A stretch of 14,185 bases of DNA, taken from an uncultured Acetobacter sp. Its GTDB lineage: Bacteria; Pseudomonadota; Alphaproteobacteria; Acetobacterales; Acetobacteraceae. The DNA is taken from contig NZ_CALLXM010000114.1 in assembly GCF_937875265.1 (NCBI RefSeq), positions 1 to 14,185 of the forward strand, read 5' to 3'. Every line of letters begins with the position of its first letter. Position 1 is the stretch's first letter. The notes under the pieces are model-generated. The model ran no database searches. It had not been told where the DNA came from and worked only from the letters and a program-made list of their open reading frames with translations. Made by a program: the position numbers and the translations under genes. Positions 1 through 5,986 of this stretch are shown piece after piece.

Positions 1-736
1 GAAGAAGAGTGCGGACCAGCGGGCGATGTCGTTCAGGTGTCAGCCGCAAAATGCCATTGGCATACAGGCGAGGGGAGAGCGCGAAATAGATCCCGGCAAT
101 AACAATCACAACCAGTGTGCCGACAGACCCGAAGGTGGAGGTCAGCACATTGGTCATGGACCCGGCAAAATCCAGCCCCGGCGCATGGGCACCCGTGGCC
201 GACTGGTTCCCGCCCAGAGACTGCGGCACATGGTCCAGAATCATATGGCCAAACACGCCACTGTTCAGGCGGTCATGCACCGCACTGATCTGGAAGGCCA
301 GAGCCGTGCGCAGGTGCCCTGCCTGCACCATAATTTCCGGACCAAACACATGCACAAGCGCTGTGGCAGCCGCCGCCAGCCCAAGCACAAGCAGCATGAC
401 GGATAGCCATTCCGGCAGGCGCAGCAGATGCGTAATCCACCGGGCCGCGCCGTGCAGAACCACCGCTACCAGAGCTGAAGCGCAGACCACCATCAGCACC
501 GGACCACCAGAGCTTATGATAAGTCCAAGAACAGCCAGCACCACCACAATAACAACCAGCCGGTAAAACCGCGCCAGTGTGTGCTCCAGCGCCTGCACGG
601 CAGCCAGAGGCGTTCCGTCCGGGTGATGCGGGAGCGTATCCGAGCCCGGCAGAGGATGAAGCGGAGCATCAGCCGGACCCACCTCACCGGGGGGCGTGGA
701 GGCCGGTTGCAGGCTGTGAGGGGGGCGCGACGCCAT
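1..736 (-). CDS. AI-2E family transporter (PerM/UPF0118), 3' end outside window
   Basis: Reading the minus strand from the ATG at 736 gives 245 codons with no stop before the window edge, so the C-terminal part is missing. The first ~57 residues are Pro-rich and probably cytoplasmic. Hydrophobic segments follow at about residues 59-75, 79-97 and 110-131, then a soluble stretch (~132-198) and another membrane segment at ~203-221. That last segment ends in GIYFALSPRLY and runs into LRLTPERHRPLVRTLL, typical of the AI-2E/PerM transporter family. Family members are inner-membrane permeases or exporters; the actual substrate is unknown, and the name does not prove AI-2 transport. An AGGAG lies about 13 nt upstream of the ATG, which is long. 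The gene is divergent from the TetR-type gene at 1011, so it is a plausible target of that regulator (inference). Confidence 0.85.
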   Translation of the reverse strand, partial: MASRPPHSLQPASTPPGEVGPADAPLHPLPGSDTLPHHPDGTPLAAVQALEHTLARFYRLVVIVVVLAVLGLIISSGGPVLMVVCASALVAVVLHGAARWITHLLRLPEWLSVMLLVLGLAAAATALVHVFGPEIMVQAGHLRTALAFQISAVHDRLNSGVFGHMILDHVPQSLGGNQSATGAHAPGLDFAGSMTNVLTSTFGSVGTLVVIVIAGIYFALSPRLYANGILRLTPERHRPLVRTLL

Positions 737-864
737 GATGTCTCTGCTTCTCCTGCGGCCCTGCTTGCCAGATGGGCGGTACGACCGTGCGTGATCTTGC
801 GCCGCTTTGCATCGGGGCACCAGAAGGCAGACTTTCACACATGCGGGAAGAGGTGAGGACAGGC

Positions 865-893
865 TTTATCCGCATGGCAGATGCAGGCATAAT
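865..893 (+). promoter_or_regulatory. possible sigma70 promoter toward the TetR gene
   Basis: TTTATC (865-870), 17 bp, then CATAAT (888-893). The -10 matches consensus at five of six bases and the -35 at three of six. Transcription would start near base 900, leaving a leader of about 110 nt that contains the dyad cluster at 905-949. The weak -35 keeps this tentative. Confidence 0.25.
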
Positions 894-904
894 AGAAAAA
901 CAGG

Positions 905-949
905 TGGCATCTGTGCCATCTTGTCTTTCTCGACAAAAAAAGCGAGAAA
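905..949. promoter_or_regulatory. cluster of three overlapping or abutting dyads, candidate operator
   Basis: Three perfect inverted repeats lie side by side in the gap between the AI-2E-family gene and the TetR-family gene: TGGCA-N4-TGCCA (905-918), TTGTC-N6-GACAA (921-936) and TTTCTCG-N10-CGAGAAA (926-949). TetR-family regulators often bind palindromes of this size in the divergent gap next to their own gene. Which dyad, if any, is the operator cannot be decided from sequence. The third could instead form an RNA hairpin in the tetR leader. Confidence 0.4.
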
Positions 950-1010
950 ACACCGCCCGCAAGCGCTGTGGTGTTCCCTTTTCCTGTCTGCTCTTTGAGG
1001 TCCACGCCTT

Positions 1011-1700
1011 ATGACGAAATCTGACGCTGCCAGTCATATGGACATGGCGCATCCCTGCTTAGAGGGGAAAAAGCGTCGGTGCGGGCGTCCCACCCCCTCC
1101 GCGACCGAGCAGCTGGACCAGCATCTGCTGGAAGTGGCGGCCAGCCTGTTTGTGGAGCATGGCTATGCAGGAACATCGGTGGACCAGATTGCCCGCAAGG
1201 CGTCCGCCAGCAAGCAGACGCTGTATCGGCGTTATCCGTCCAAGGAAGCGCTGTTCAAGGCTGTGATTACCAACCTCACGGCGTCCCTGCTGCGCACCAT
1301 GGCAGAGGCCCCGCTGAAGGACCCTCTGCTGGAACTCAAGCATGTCAGCCGCCTGATGCTGGATTTTGTGGTGCGGCCCGATGCGCTGGGCACGTATCGG
1401 ATTCTGATAGCAGATGCGTACCGCTACCCCAGCCTGATTACCCATGCGATTGAGAATATCAGTGAGCCGTTTCACGCCAGCTTTGAGCGCCTGCTGAAAG
1501 CTGCGCAGAATGCGGGGGAGATTGAGGCCGGGCATGATAACGCCACCACCGCCCATTTATGGAGCGGGCTGCTGACGGGCTGGCCGATGAAGGAAAGTCT
1601 GTTCGGCCTGAAGCCGCTGGAAGACAAGGCCGCACGCGATGCGTTTTTTGAGCACGCGTGGGCCCTGTTCCTGCGGGGCATGGGCGCCAAGCCGGTCTGA
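1011..1700 (+). CDS. TetR/AcrR family transcriptional regulator
   Basis: This 229-residue protein has a TetR_N helix-turn-helix at about residues 36-83. The diagnostic string GYAGTSVDQIARKASASKQ is followed by TLYRRYPSKEALF, the usual recognition helix and helix-4 junction. Residues ~90-225 form a variable all-helical domain that would bind a small ligand and dimerise; its ligand cannot be read from sequence. The first ~30 residues are a basic extension (KKRRCGRP). The ATG at 1011 has GAGG about 10 nt upstream; internal Met codons at residues 10 and 12 are possible alternatives. The gene is divergent from the AI-2E-family gene and ends 8 bp before the stop codon of the convergent DUF4112 gene. 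It probably represses itself and perhaps the divergent transporter (inference from layout). Confidence 0.9.
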   Translation: MTKSDAASHMDMAHPCLEGKKRRCGRPTPSATEQLDQHLLEVAASLFVEHGYAGTSVDQIARKASASKQTLYRRYPSKEALFKAVITNLTASLLRTMAEAPLKDPLLELKHVSRLMLDFVVRPDALGTYRILIADAYRYPSLITHAIENISEPFHASFERLLKAAQNAGEIEAGHDNATTAHLWSGLLTGWPMKESLFGLKPLEDKAARDAFFEHAWALFLRGMGAKPV

Positions 1701-1708
1701 CTGAACGC

Positions 1709-2101
1709 TTAGCGCGCTCTATGCCCGAAATGCTGCTCGAGCAGCGCGACGTTGCGCAGGTTGGCCTTGAAGGCTGCATCAAACAGATCCCCCGCCACAG
1801 GGATGGTATCCACTGCTGTTTCCAGCAGCACGTTCCCCACCATACGGACCAGCAAAGCTGAAGGCACGCGCAGGCGCCACGCCTCCCACACGATGTAAAG
1901 GGAGACGAGGCCCATCACCGCGCTGCCCCCAACCGGCAGCAGGCCGACAATGGCGTCCACCCCAACCCGGAAGCGTGTGCCGGGCAGGCGGAAGGCAGCA
2001 TCCAGAATCCACGCCAGTCGTTTAACGCGGCGCAGGCGCTGCGCTATGTCATCGGCGGTATGGGGCGAGCCGTTTCCGGCCATGGCATGAGCGTATGTCA
2101 T
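1709..2101 (-). CDS. DUF4112 domain membrane protein
   Basis: The ATG at 2101 gives 130 residues. The ORF stays open upstream into msrB, but that part overlaps msrB in another frame and is not used. The pattern LDAAFRLPGTRFRVGVDAIV, then GLLPVGGSAVMGLVSLYIV, and near the C-terminus DTIPVAGDLFDAAFKANLRN with LLEQH matches the DUF4112 family: small proteins with two hydrophobic segments and no known biochemical role. The gene follows msrB on the same strand after 32 bp, so the two may be co-transcribed, although no strong Shine-Dalgarno is visible before 2101. An ATG at 2083 is a second possible start. Function unknown. Confidence 0.8.
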   Translation of the reverse strand: MTYAHAMAGNGSPHTADDIAQRLRRVKRLAWILDAAFRLPGTRFRVGVDAIVGLLPVGGSAVMGLVSLYIVWEAWRLRVPSALLVRMVGNVLLETAVDTIPVAGDLFDAAFKANLRNVALLEQHFGHRAR

Positions 2102-2133
2102 GGTTCTCAAGGTGGGACGGCCGGAAACCGGAT

Positions 2134-2526
2134 TCAAGAGGGCTGAAAATCCAGCGCCAGACCGTTCATGCAATAGCGCAGGCCGGTGGGCAGCGGGCCG
2201 TCTGGAAACACATGGCCCAGATGCCCCTTGCAGGACGCACAATGCACTTCCGTCCGCACCATGCCGTGGCGGCTGTCCTGCGTGGTTTCCACACCGCCCG
2301 GCACCGCATCATAAAACGAGGGCCAGCCGCTGCCGCTTTCATATTTGGTGTCGGACTCAAACAGCACATGGCCACAGCCCGCGCAGTGATACAGGCCGGG
2401 GCGCTTTTCATGATTAAGGGGGCTGGAGCCCGGATATTCCGTGCCATGCTCTTTAAGAACATGTTCCTGCTCTGGCGTGAGCGAGCCGCGCGGGCCACAA
2501 CCGGTGGGGGAACAGGACTGGGTCAT
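2134..2526 (-). CDS. msrB: peptide-methionine (R)-S-oxide reductase
   Basis: This 130-residue protein reduces the R-epimer of methionine sulfoxide in oxidised proteins, normally using thioredoxin. The whole length is the MsrB fold. Zinc-binding CxxC pairs are at C48/C51 and C96/C99. GSGWPSFYDAV lies at 65-75, and the active-site block GHVFPDGPLPTGLRYCMN (104-121) contains the catalytic C119. The resolving Cys usually found in the SGCGWP motif is Ser66 here. Two extra Cys, C5 and C10 (CSPTGC), sit near the N-terminus. AAGGA lies 8 nt upstream of the ATG, inside a perfect GAAGG-T-CCTTC palindrome (2530-2540). The gene is divergent from the photolyase; both repair damage, by oxidant and by UV respectively, but a shared regulator is only a guess. 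Confidence 0.95.
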   Translation of the reverse strand: MTQSCSPTGCGPRGSLTPEQEHVLKEHGTEYPGSSPLNHEKRPGLYHCAGCGHVLFESDTKYESGSGWPSFYDAVPGGVETTQDSRHGMVRTEVHCASCKGHLGHVFPDGPLPTGLRYCMNGLALDFQPS

Positions 2527-2553
2527 GCGGAAGGTCCTTCTCTTTTCAGGAGT

Positions 2554-2567
2554 GTTTCTGGAGAAAC
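2554..2567. promoter_or_regulatory. 14-bp dyad GTTTCT-GG-AGAAAC upstream of msrB
   Basis: A perfect 6-bp inverted repeat with a 2-bp centre lies 28-41 bp upstream of the msrB ATG, where a repressor site or a leader hairpin could act. No known regulator consensus is recognised. It is not the GTTC-N7-GTTC direct repeat known for alphaproteobacterial LexA. Confidence 0.3.
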
Positions 2568-2621
2568 GTGCCGTCTTTAGTAACGGATTTTCTCCCTTAC
2601 TGCACCGGGTTCTGCTGCATC

Positions 2622-2651
2622 GGGTGGCGCGCAGGGTGGCGCGCAGGGTGG
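2622..2651. repeat. 12-bp tandem repeat, about 2.5 copies
   Basis: The unit GGTGGCGCGCAG occurs at 2623-2634 and 2635-2646 and is followed by a partial GGTGG; the 12-bp period holds from 2622 to 2651. It lies in the 230-bp gap between divergent msrB and phrB. No other strong element was seen in that gap beyond the dyad at 2554 and short GC-rich inverted repeats. Confidence 0.7.
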
Positions 2652-2756
2652 TGACGTTTAACGAAGTGCGGGAAGAACGGTTGCATCAGGGCTGCTCCCC
2701 TGCCCCAAACCCCGGAAACCATTGCATAAGCAGGAGGATAACGGCACTGTTCCGCA

Positions 2757-4223
2757 ATGACTGCACCGATACCCCCTTCCCCTGTTCTTGTCCTGTTTCG
2801 GGATGACTTCCGCCTTACTGATAACCCGGCGTTCCATGCCGCCTGCGCCACCGGCCAGCCTGTGCTGTGTGCCTATGTGCAGGATGAAGCATGCCTGCCA
2901 AAAGGCGTTATTGGCTGGTGGCTGGGGCAGGCTGCCACGGCCCTGAAGGATGCACTGGCAAAACGTGGTGGCACGCTGCTCACTCCGCAGGGGGAAACGC
3001 TGCCGGTTGTGCAGGCACTTATCAAAGCCTCCGGCGCGTCTGAAGTGTTCTGGAACCGGCGATATGACCCGGTGGGTAAGGATATTGATACCGCACTCAA
3101 AGAGACTTTGACGAAACAGAGTATCCATGTGCAGTCCCTTTCTGCACGGCTGCTACATGAACCCTGGGCTGTGCGTACCGGGGCCGGTCAGCCGTATCGG
3201 ATTTTCACCGCGTGGTGGCGGGCTGCGCGGGAACTGGGTGAACCGGGACGCCCCCTGCCCGCACCAGCAAATATTCAGTTTGCCACTGTGCCGGATGCGT
3301 TCAAAAAAGACACTGCACCCGAGGCCCTGCTAACGCCCGCTTTGCCTGAAGATGCCACGCTGGCAGAACAATACTGGCCGTGCAGTGAAGAAAACGCCCG
3401 AACCATACTGGATGATTTTCTGGATGGCACTCTGGAGCATTACGAAACAGACCGCGACCGCCCGGACCGGGAGGGCACATCCGGCCTGTCCCCTTACCTA
3501 CGGGCCGGGCTGATTTCCGCACGGCAGATCTGGCAGGTGGCCCGGCAGGCAGAAGCCCGCAGCGGGGACCATGTAAACACCGACAAGTTCCTGTCTGAAC
3601 TGGGCTGGCGCGATTTTGGGTGGATGCAGCTTTTTTATGAACCCCACATGCCAACCCGTAATCTGCGTTCTGAGTTTGACCAGATGCCCTGGCAAAATGA
3701 CACCGATGCCTTGCAGGCCTGGAAAGAGGGCCGCACCGGCTATCCGCTGGTGGATGCGGGCATGCGGGAATTGCGCGCGACCGGCACCATGCACAACCGG
3801 GTGCGGATGGTGGTGGCGTCCTTCCTGACCAAACATCTGCTGACAGACTGGCGCAAAGGCGAACGCTGGTTTTATGAACGGCTGGTGGATGCGGACCCGG
3901 CGCTGAACGCCATGAACTGGCAGTGGTGTGCTGGCACCGGCATTGATGCCTCACCCTGGTTCCGTATTTTCAACCCGGTGGGACAATCAGAAAAGTTTGA
4001 CCCCTCAGGGGCCTATATCCGGGAATGGGTGCCCGAGCTTGCAAACCTGCCGGACAAGCTGGTGCACACTCCGTGGAAAATGGACCCTACATTAAGCCGC
4101 CATCTGGGCTTTATTCCTGGCACCACCTACCCTCACCCCATTGTGGAGCTGAAGCAGGCCCGGGCTATTGCGCTGGAGAGCTATAAAAACCTTAAAGGGA
4201 GTGATCCCGGCAGCGTTAAATAA
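2757..4223 (+). CDS. phrB: deoxyribodipyrimidine photo-lyase (class I CPD photolyase)
   Basis: This 488-residue enzyme uses blue light and reduced FAD to split UV-induced cyclobutane pyrimidine dimers. The N-terminal alpha/beta domain (~1-135) opens with LVLFRDDFRLTDNPAF. The C-terminal FAD-binding domain carries GTSGLSPYLRAGLISARQIW (from about 239), FLSELGWRDFGW, GYPLVDAGMRELRATGTMHN, and NAMNWQWCAGTGIDASPWFR continuing to IFNPVGQSEKFD. These match the E. coli PhrB blocks that hold FAD, the dimer pocket and the electron-transfer Trp residues. Length is normal for the family. AGGAGG at 2732-2737 is 19 nt from the ATG, unusually far, but an in-frame TAA at 2739 rules out an earlier start. The stop overlaps the convergent luxR stop by 8 bp. 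DASH and 6-4 cryptochromes are less likely given the PhrB-type C-terminus. Confidence 0.95.
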   Translation: MTAPIPPSPVLVLFRDDFRLTDNPAFHAACATGQPVLCAYVQDEACLPKGVIGWWLGQAATALKDALAKRGGTLLTPQGETLPVVQALIKASGASEVFWNRRYDPVGKDIDTALKETLTKQSIHVQSLSARLLHEPWAVRTGAGQPYRIFTAWWRAARELGEPGRPLPAPANIQFATVPDAFKKDTAPEALLTPALPEDATLAEQYWPCSEENARTILDDFLDGTLEHYETDRDRPDREGTSGLSPYLRAGLISARQIWQVARQAEARSGDHVNTDKFLSELGWRDFGWMQLFYEPHMPTRNLRSEFDQMPWQNDTDALQAWKEGRTGYPLVDAGMRELRATGTMHNRVRMVVASFLTKHLLTDWRKGERWFYERLVDADPALNAMNWQWCAGTGIDASPWFRIFNPVGQSEKFDPSGAYIREWVPELANLPDKLVHTPWKMDPTLSRHLGFIPGTTYPHPIVELKQARAIALESYKNLKGSDPGSVK

Positions 4224-4971
4224 CACCTAGCCGGGCCGCGTTCTGGATCGCCATATCCGTTGTGGCGGCCCCCAGTTTATGGCGCACTACACGCAGGCAT
4301 AACCGCACGACAGGGTCCGGAAGTTTGAGCTTGCGGGCAATATCACGCCCCAGCAGCCCTTCCGCCGCCAATTTCAAGCAGGCTTTTTCTTCCCCCGACA
4401 ACTCAATAATGCCACGGGTTTGAAACGCTGAAATGCGAATATACGCTTCATGCACGAAGCTGGCCAGCATCTGGTAATCACGCGCGCAGTTTACTCTGGC
4501 CAGACCATCAAACTTATGCGGGTCAGCGCTGGTGACGGCGAACAGGCCGCGAGATCCATCCACTCCCCAGAGTGGAATACTCAGTGCGGAAAGGCCCAGA
4601 TTAAAATCCATCCCTTCCATAATGATTTTATATCCCAGAGTACCTTTTTCGATTTCCAGTTCACGCCACTCAAAAGGAAGGCCGTGTTGCAGGCCCTGTT
4701 GTGCAACGGGATCTATTTCCAGATAGTTTTTCGTATAATAGCGCTCCTGCCACTCTTTTGGATAGGTAGTGGAGACGAAATTATCGGGATTCAAAGGCTT
4801 ATTACTATCACCAGCAAAATAATAAACAACATTCAACATGCCACATTGTTGCGGCAATGCTTGCAGAATAGCTGACAATTCCTCCAGGGATTGTGCCTGC
4901 GTGATGGCCGTCACCAGTGTTTGCAAAGCACTTGGAAGAATAGCAGTTGAAGGAGCTTGTCTTAATGTCAT
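4216..4971 (-). CDS. luxR: LuxR-type AHL receptor / transcription factor
   Basis: This 251-residue protein has an N-terminal autoinducer-binding domain (~20-170) and a C-terminal GerE-type helix-turn-helix (~191-251). The acyl-homoserine-lactone pocket residues W74, Y78, D87, P88 and W102 have exactly the spacing of TraR W57, Y61, D70, P71 and W85, and G126 lies in the following GLSALSIPLWG block, so signal binding looks intact. The DNA-binding domain keeps L191, the paired Glu, AAEG, the I-A of helix 2 and HKLG. However, the usual S-x-x-T-V-x-x-H recognition helix reads P-D-P-V-V-R-L-C. It lies 27 bp downstream of luxI on the same strand, with AGGG 8 nt before its ATG, so the pair probably forms an operon. 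Base composition is less GC-rich than that of its neighbours. It presumably controls luxI and unknown targets. Confidence 0.92.
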   Translation of the reverse strand: MTLRQAPSTAILPSALQTLVTAITQAQSLEELSAILQALPQQCGMLNVVYYFAGDSNKPLNPDNFVSTTYPKEWQERYYTKNYLEIDPVAQQGLQHGLPFEWRELEIEKGTLGYKIIMEGMDFNLGLSALSIPLWGVDGSRGLFAVTSADPHKFDGLARVNCARDYQMLASFVHEAYIRISAFQTRGIIELSGEEKACLKLAAEGLLGRDIARKLKLPDPVVRLCLRVVRHKLGAATTDMAIQNAARLGVI

Positions 4972-4998
4972 GGTCCTGACCCTGGTATGCGGCTTTGT

Positions 4999-5583
4999 TC
5001 AAAACGGGCGTAATTGCAGTTCAACCAGATGCCTAAGCAAAAGCGGTGTGATATCCCACACACCCACACAAAACTCCTGACCGTTTATGTCTCCTGAGCA
5101 AACAGAAACGGGGGAGCAGTTCAAACGCCGGTACAGTCGTAGCTTGGAACGGGGATAAGTCCCGATAATCTGGCTTACACCGCTGGAAAATGCACACTCA
5201 TAAACAGCTTTCAGCATATCCACGACAAGGCTACGCCCTGCGGGCAGGGAAGTATCCGCAGTGGTGGAAAAATATGAAGCTTCCCATACATCCGGGCTGA
5301 TAATATCCGGGCACGCTTTAAAAAACCTGGCAAATTTCTGCCGTAACAGGGTCGGTCCGGTTGTTGGCAGAATTCTTACGGACGCTATAATTTCCTCGGT
5401 ATCATCCACAGCAACGATATAAAAAGGGTTATACAGCCGATCCAGATCGTCCTCTGCGGGGGTCGGCTCAAAAGCACCATGCCATTCCGGGTGCCATTCA
5501 AAAAAATATTCCCGAGACGCCAGCATTTTTTCATAGACTGAAAAATACTGCTCACGCTCCTTGTAAGAAAATTCATAAACCAT
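4999..5583 (-). CDS. luxI: acyl-homoserine-lactone synthase (LuxI family)
   Basis: This 194-residue protein would make an N-acyl-homoserine lactone from S-adenosylmethionine and an acyl-ACP. Family-invariant residues fall exactly on EsaI numbering in the first half: R24, F28, W34, D45 and D48. They are followed by SVRILPTTGPTLL (R70) and E101 in WEASYF. The next invariant residue, Arg (EsaI R100, normally ExSRF), is Y104 here. The start ATG at 5583 has only a weak upstream CAGG. Transcription probably comes from the promoter at 5626-5654. The Gin system of Gluconacetobacter intermedius makes C10/C12 signals, but the acyl length made here cannot be read. Coding GC is visibly below that of the surrounding genes. 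The missing Arg leaves activity uncertain. Confidence 0.9.
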   Translation of the reverse strand: MVYEFSYKEREQYFSVYEKMLASREYFFEWHPEWHGAFEPTPAEDDLDRLYNPFYIVAVDDTEEIIASVRILPTTGPTLLRQKFARFFKACPDIISPDVWEASYFSTTADTSLPAGRSLVVDMLKAVYECAFSSGVSQIIGTYPRSKLRLYRRLNCSPVSVCSGDINGQEFCVGVWDITPLLLRHLVELQLRPF

Positions 5584-5625
5584 ATTGCTTGCCTGCTTTT
5601 AAACGTAATCAGATTGAATTTTTTG

Positions 5626-5654
5626 ATTATAGCGCCTCTCTTTCATGGTGTGAT
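5626..5654 (-). promoter_or_regulatory. sigma70-type promoter of luxI
   Basis: On the minus strand ATCACA (5654-5649, four of six -35 matches) is followed by 17 bp and a perfect TATAAT (5631-5626). Transcription would start near 5619, about 35 nt before the luxI ATG. The -35 is weak and overlaps a dyad, the arrangement expected of a promoter that needs a LuxR-type activator. Confidence 0.6.
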
Positions 5655-5664
5655 ATTTCCACAC
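5648..5664. promoter_or_regulatory. candidate lux-box-like dyad overlapping the luxI -35
   Basis: GTGTG-N7-CACAC is a perfect 5-bp inverted repeat centred on base 5656, about 37 bp upstream of the predicted luxI start site. Classical lux boxes are 18-20 bp dyads centred near -42, so position fits roughly and sequence does not match a known consensus. The neighbouring dyad at 5664-5679 is an alternative or second half of the site. Confidence 0.4.
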
Positions 5665-5679
5665 ATCAAGTTCCTGATG
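5664..5679. promoter_or_regulatory. second dyad CATCA-N6-TGATG upstream of luxI
   Basis: This perfect 5-bp inverted repeat with a 6-bp spacer abuts the dyad at 5648-5664 and lies about 45-60 bp upstream of the predicted luxI start site. A 16-bp dyad with this spacing resembles LuxR-family sites in architecture. Binding is inferred from place and symmetry only. Confidence 0.4.
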
Positions 5680-5700
5680 GTATTCAGACACAAAAACACT

Positions 5701-5728
5701 AAAAAAATCCTTCCACCAACGCGGAAAG
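5701..5728 (-). terminator. rho-independent terminator upstream of luxI
   Basis: As minus-strand RNA, CUUUCCGC (5728-5721) pairs with GUGGAAGG (5716-5709) around a GUUG loop. The 8-bp stem includes two G-U pairs, and A plus seven U follow. The complementary strand would have mismatches at the G-U positions, which supports minus-strand function. It would stop transcription arriving from upstream before the luxI promoter. Confidence 0.7.
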
Positions 5729-5743
5729 ACCTCTTTTCTTCTA

Positions 5744-5773
5744 ATTATAAATTGTTTTTGCAAAGCATGTCAT
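5744..5773 (-). promoter_or_regulatory. promoter-like ATGACA-N18-TATAAT
   Basis: ATGACA (5773-5768, five of six -35 matches) is followed by 18 bp and a perfect TATAAT (5749-5744). A start near 5737 would meet the terminator at 5701-5728 after about 37 nt. It is either a chance match in AT-rich DNA or the source of a very short, attenuated transcript. Confidence 0.35.
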
Positions 5774-5986
5774 GGAATAATAGAATATTCTCAAAACTGA
5801 CCTTGCACGTATGGTGATCCGGCAACAATTGTTTTTTATGGTGGGAATACGGCAGAACTATGCTTAAACTCTTTCCCATTCCAAGATGGCCACAGAGTCC
5901 TCTTTTTTAAAGAGAATATTAATATTAAACTGTTTTTAGGAATAGTCCGGCGCCGACTTGGAAGAATTTTCTGTCAGAATAAGAGG

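Noticed and set aside
26..566. Overlapping plus-strand reading frames of 126 and 149 codons
   Set aside because: The minus-strand frame here gives a clear AI-2E-family membrane protein; the plus frames have Arg/Pro/His-rich shadow composition and no family motif.
5614..5817. 67-codon plus-strand frame upstream of luxI
   Set aside because: It starts at TTG without a Shine-Dalgarno, crosses the luxI promoter and dyads, and shows no recognisable domain; long frames without stops are not strong evidence at this length.
5811..5867. 18-codon plus-strand frame beginning MVIRQQLFF
   Set aside because: Too short, with no Shine-Dalgarno and no context; the in-frame similarity of its two halves is probably chance in AT-rich DNA.
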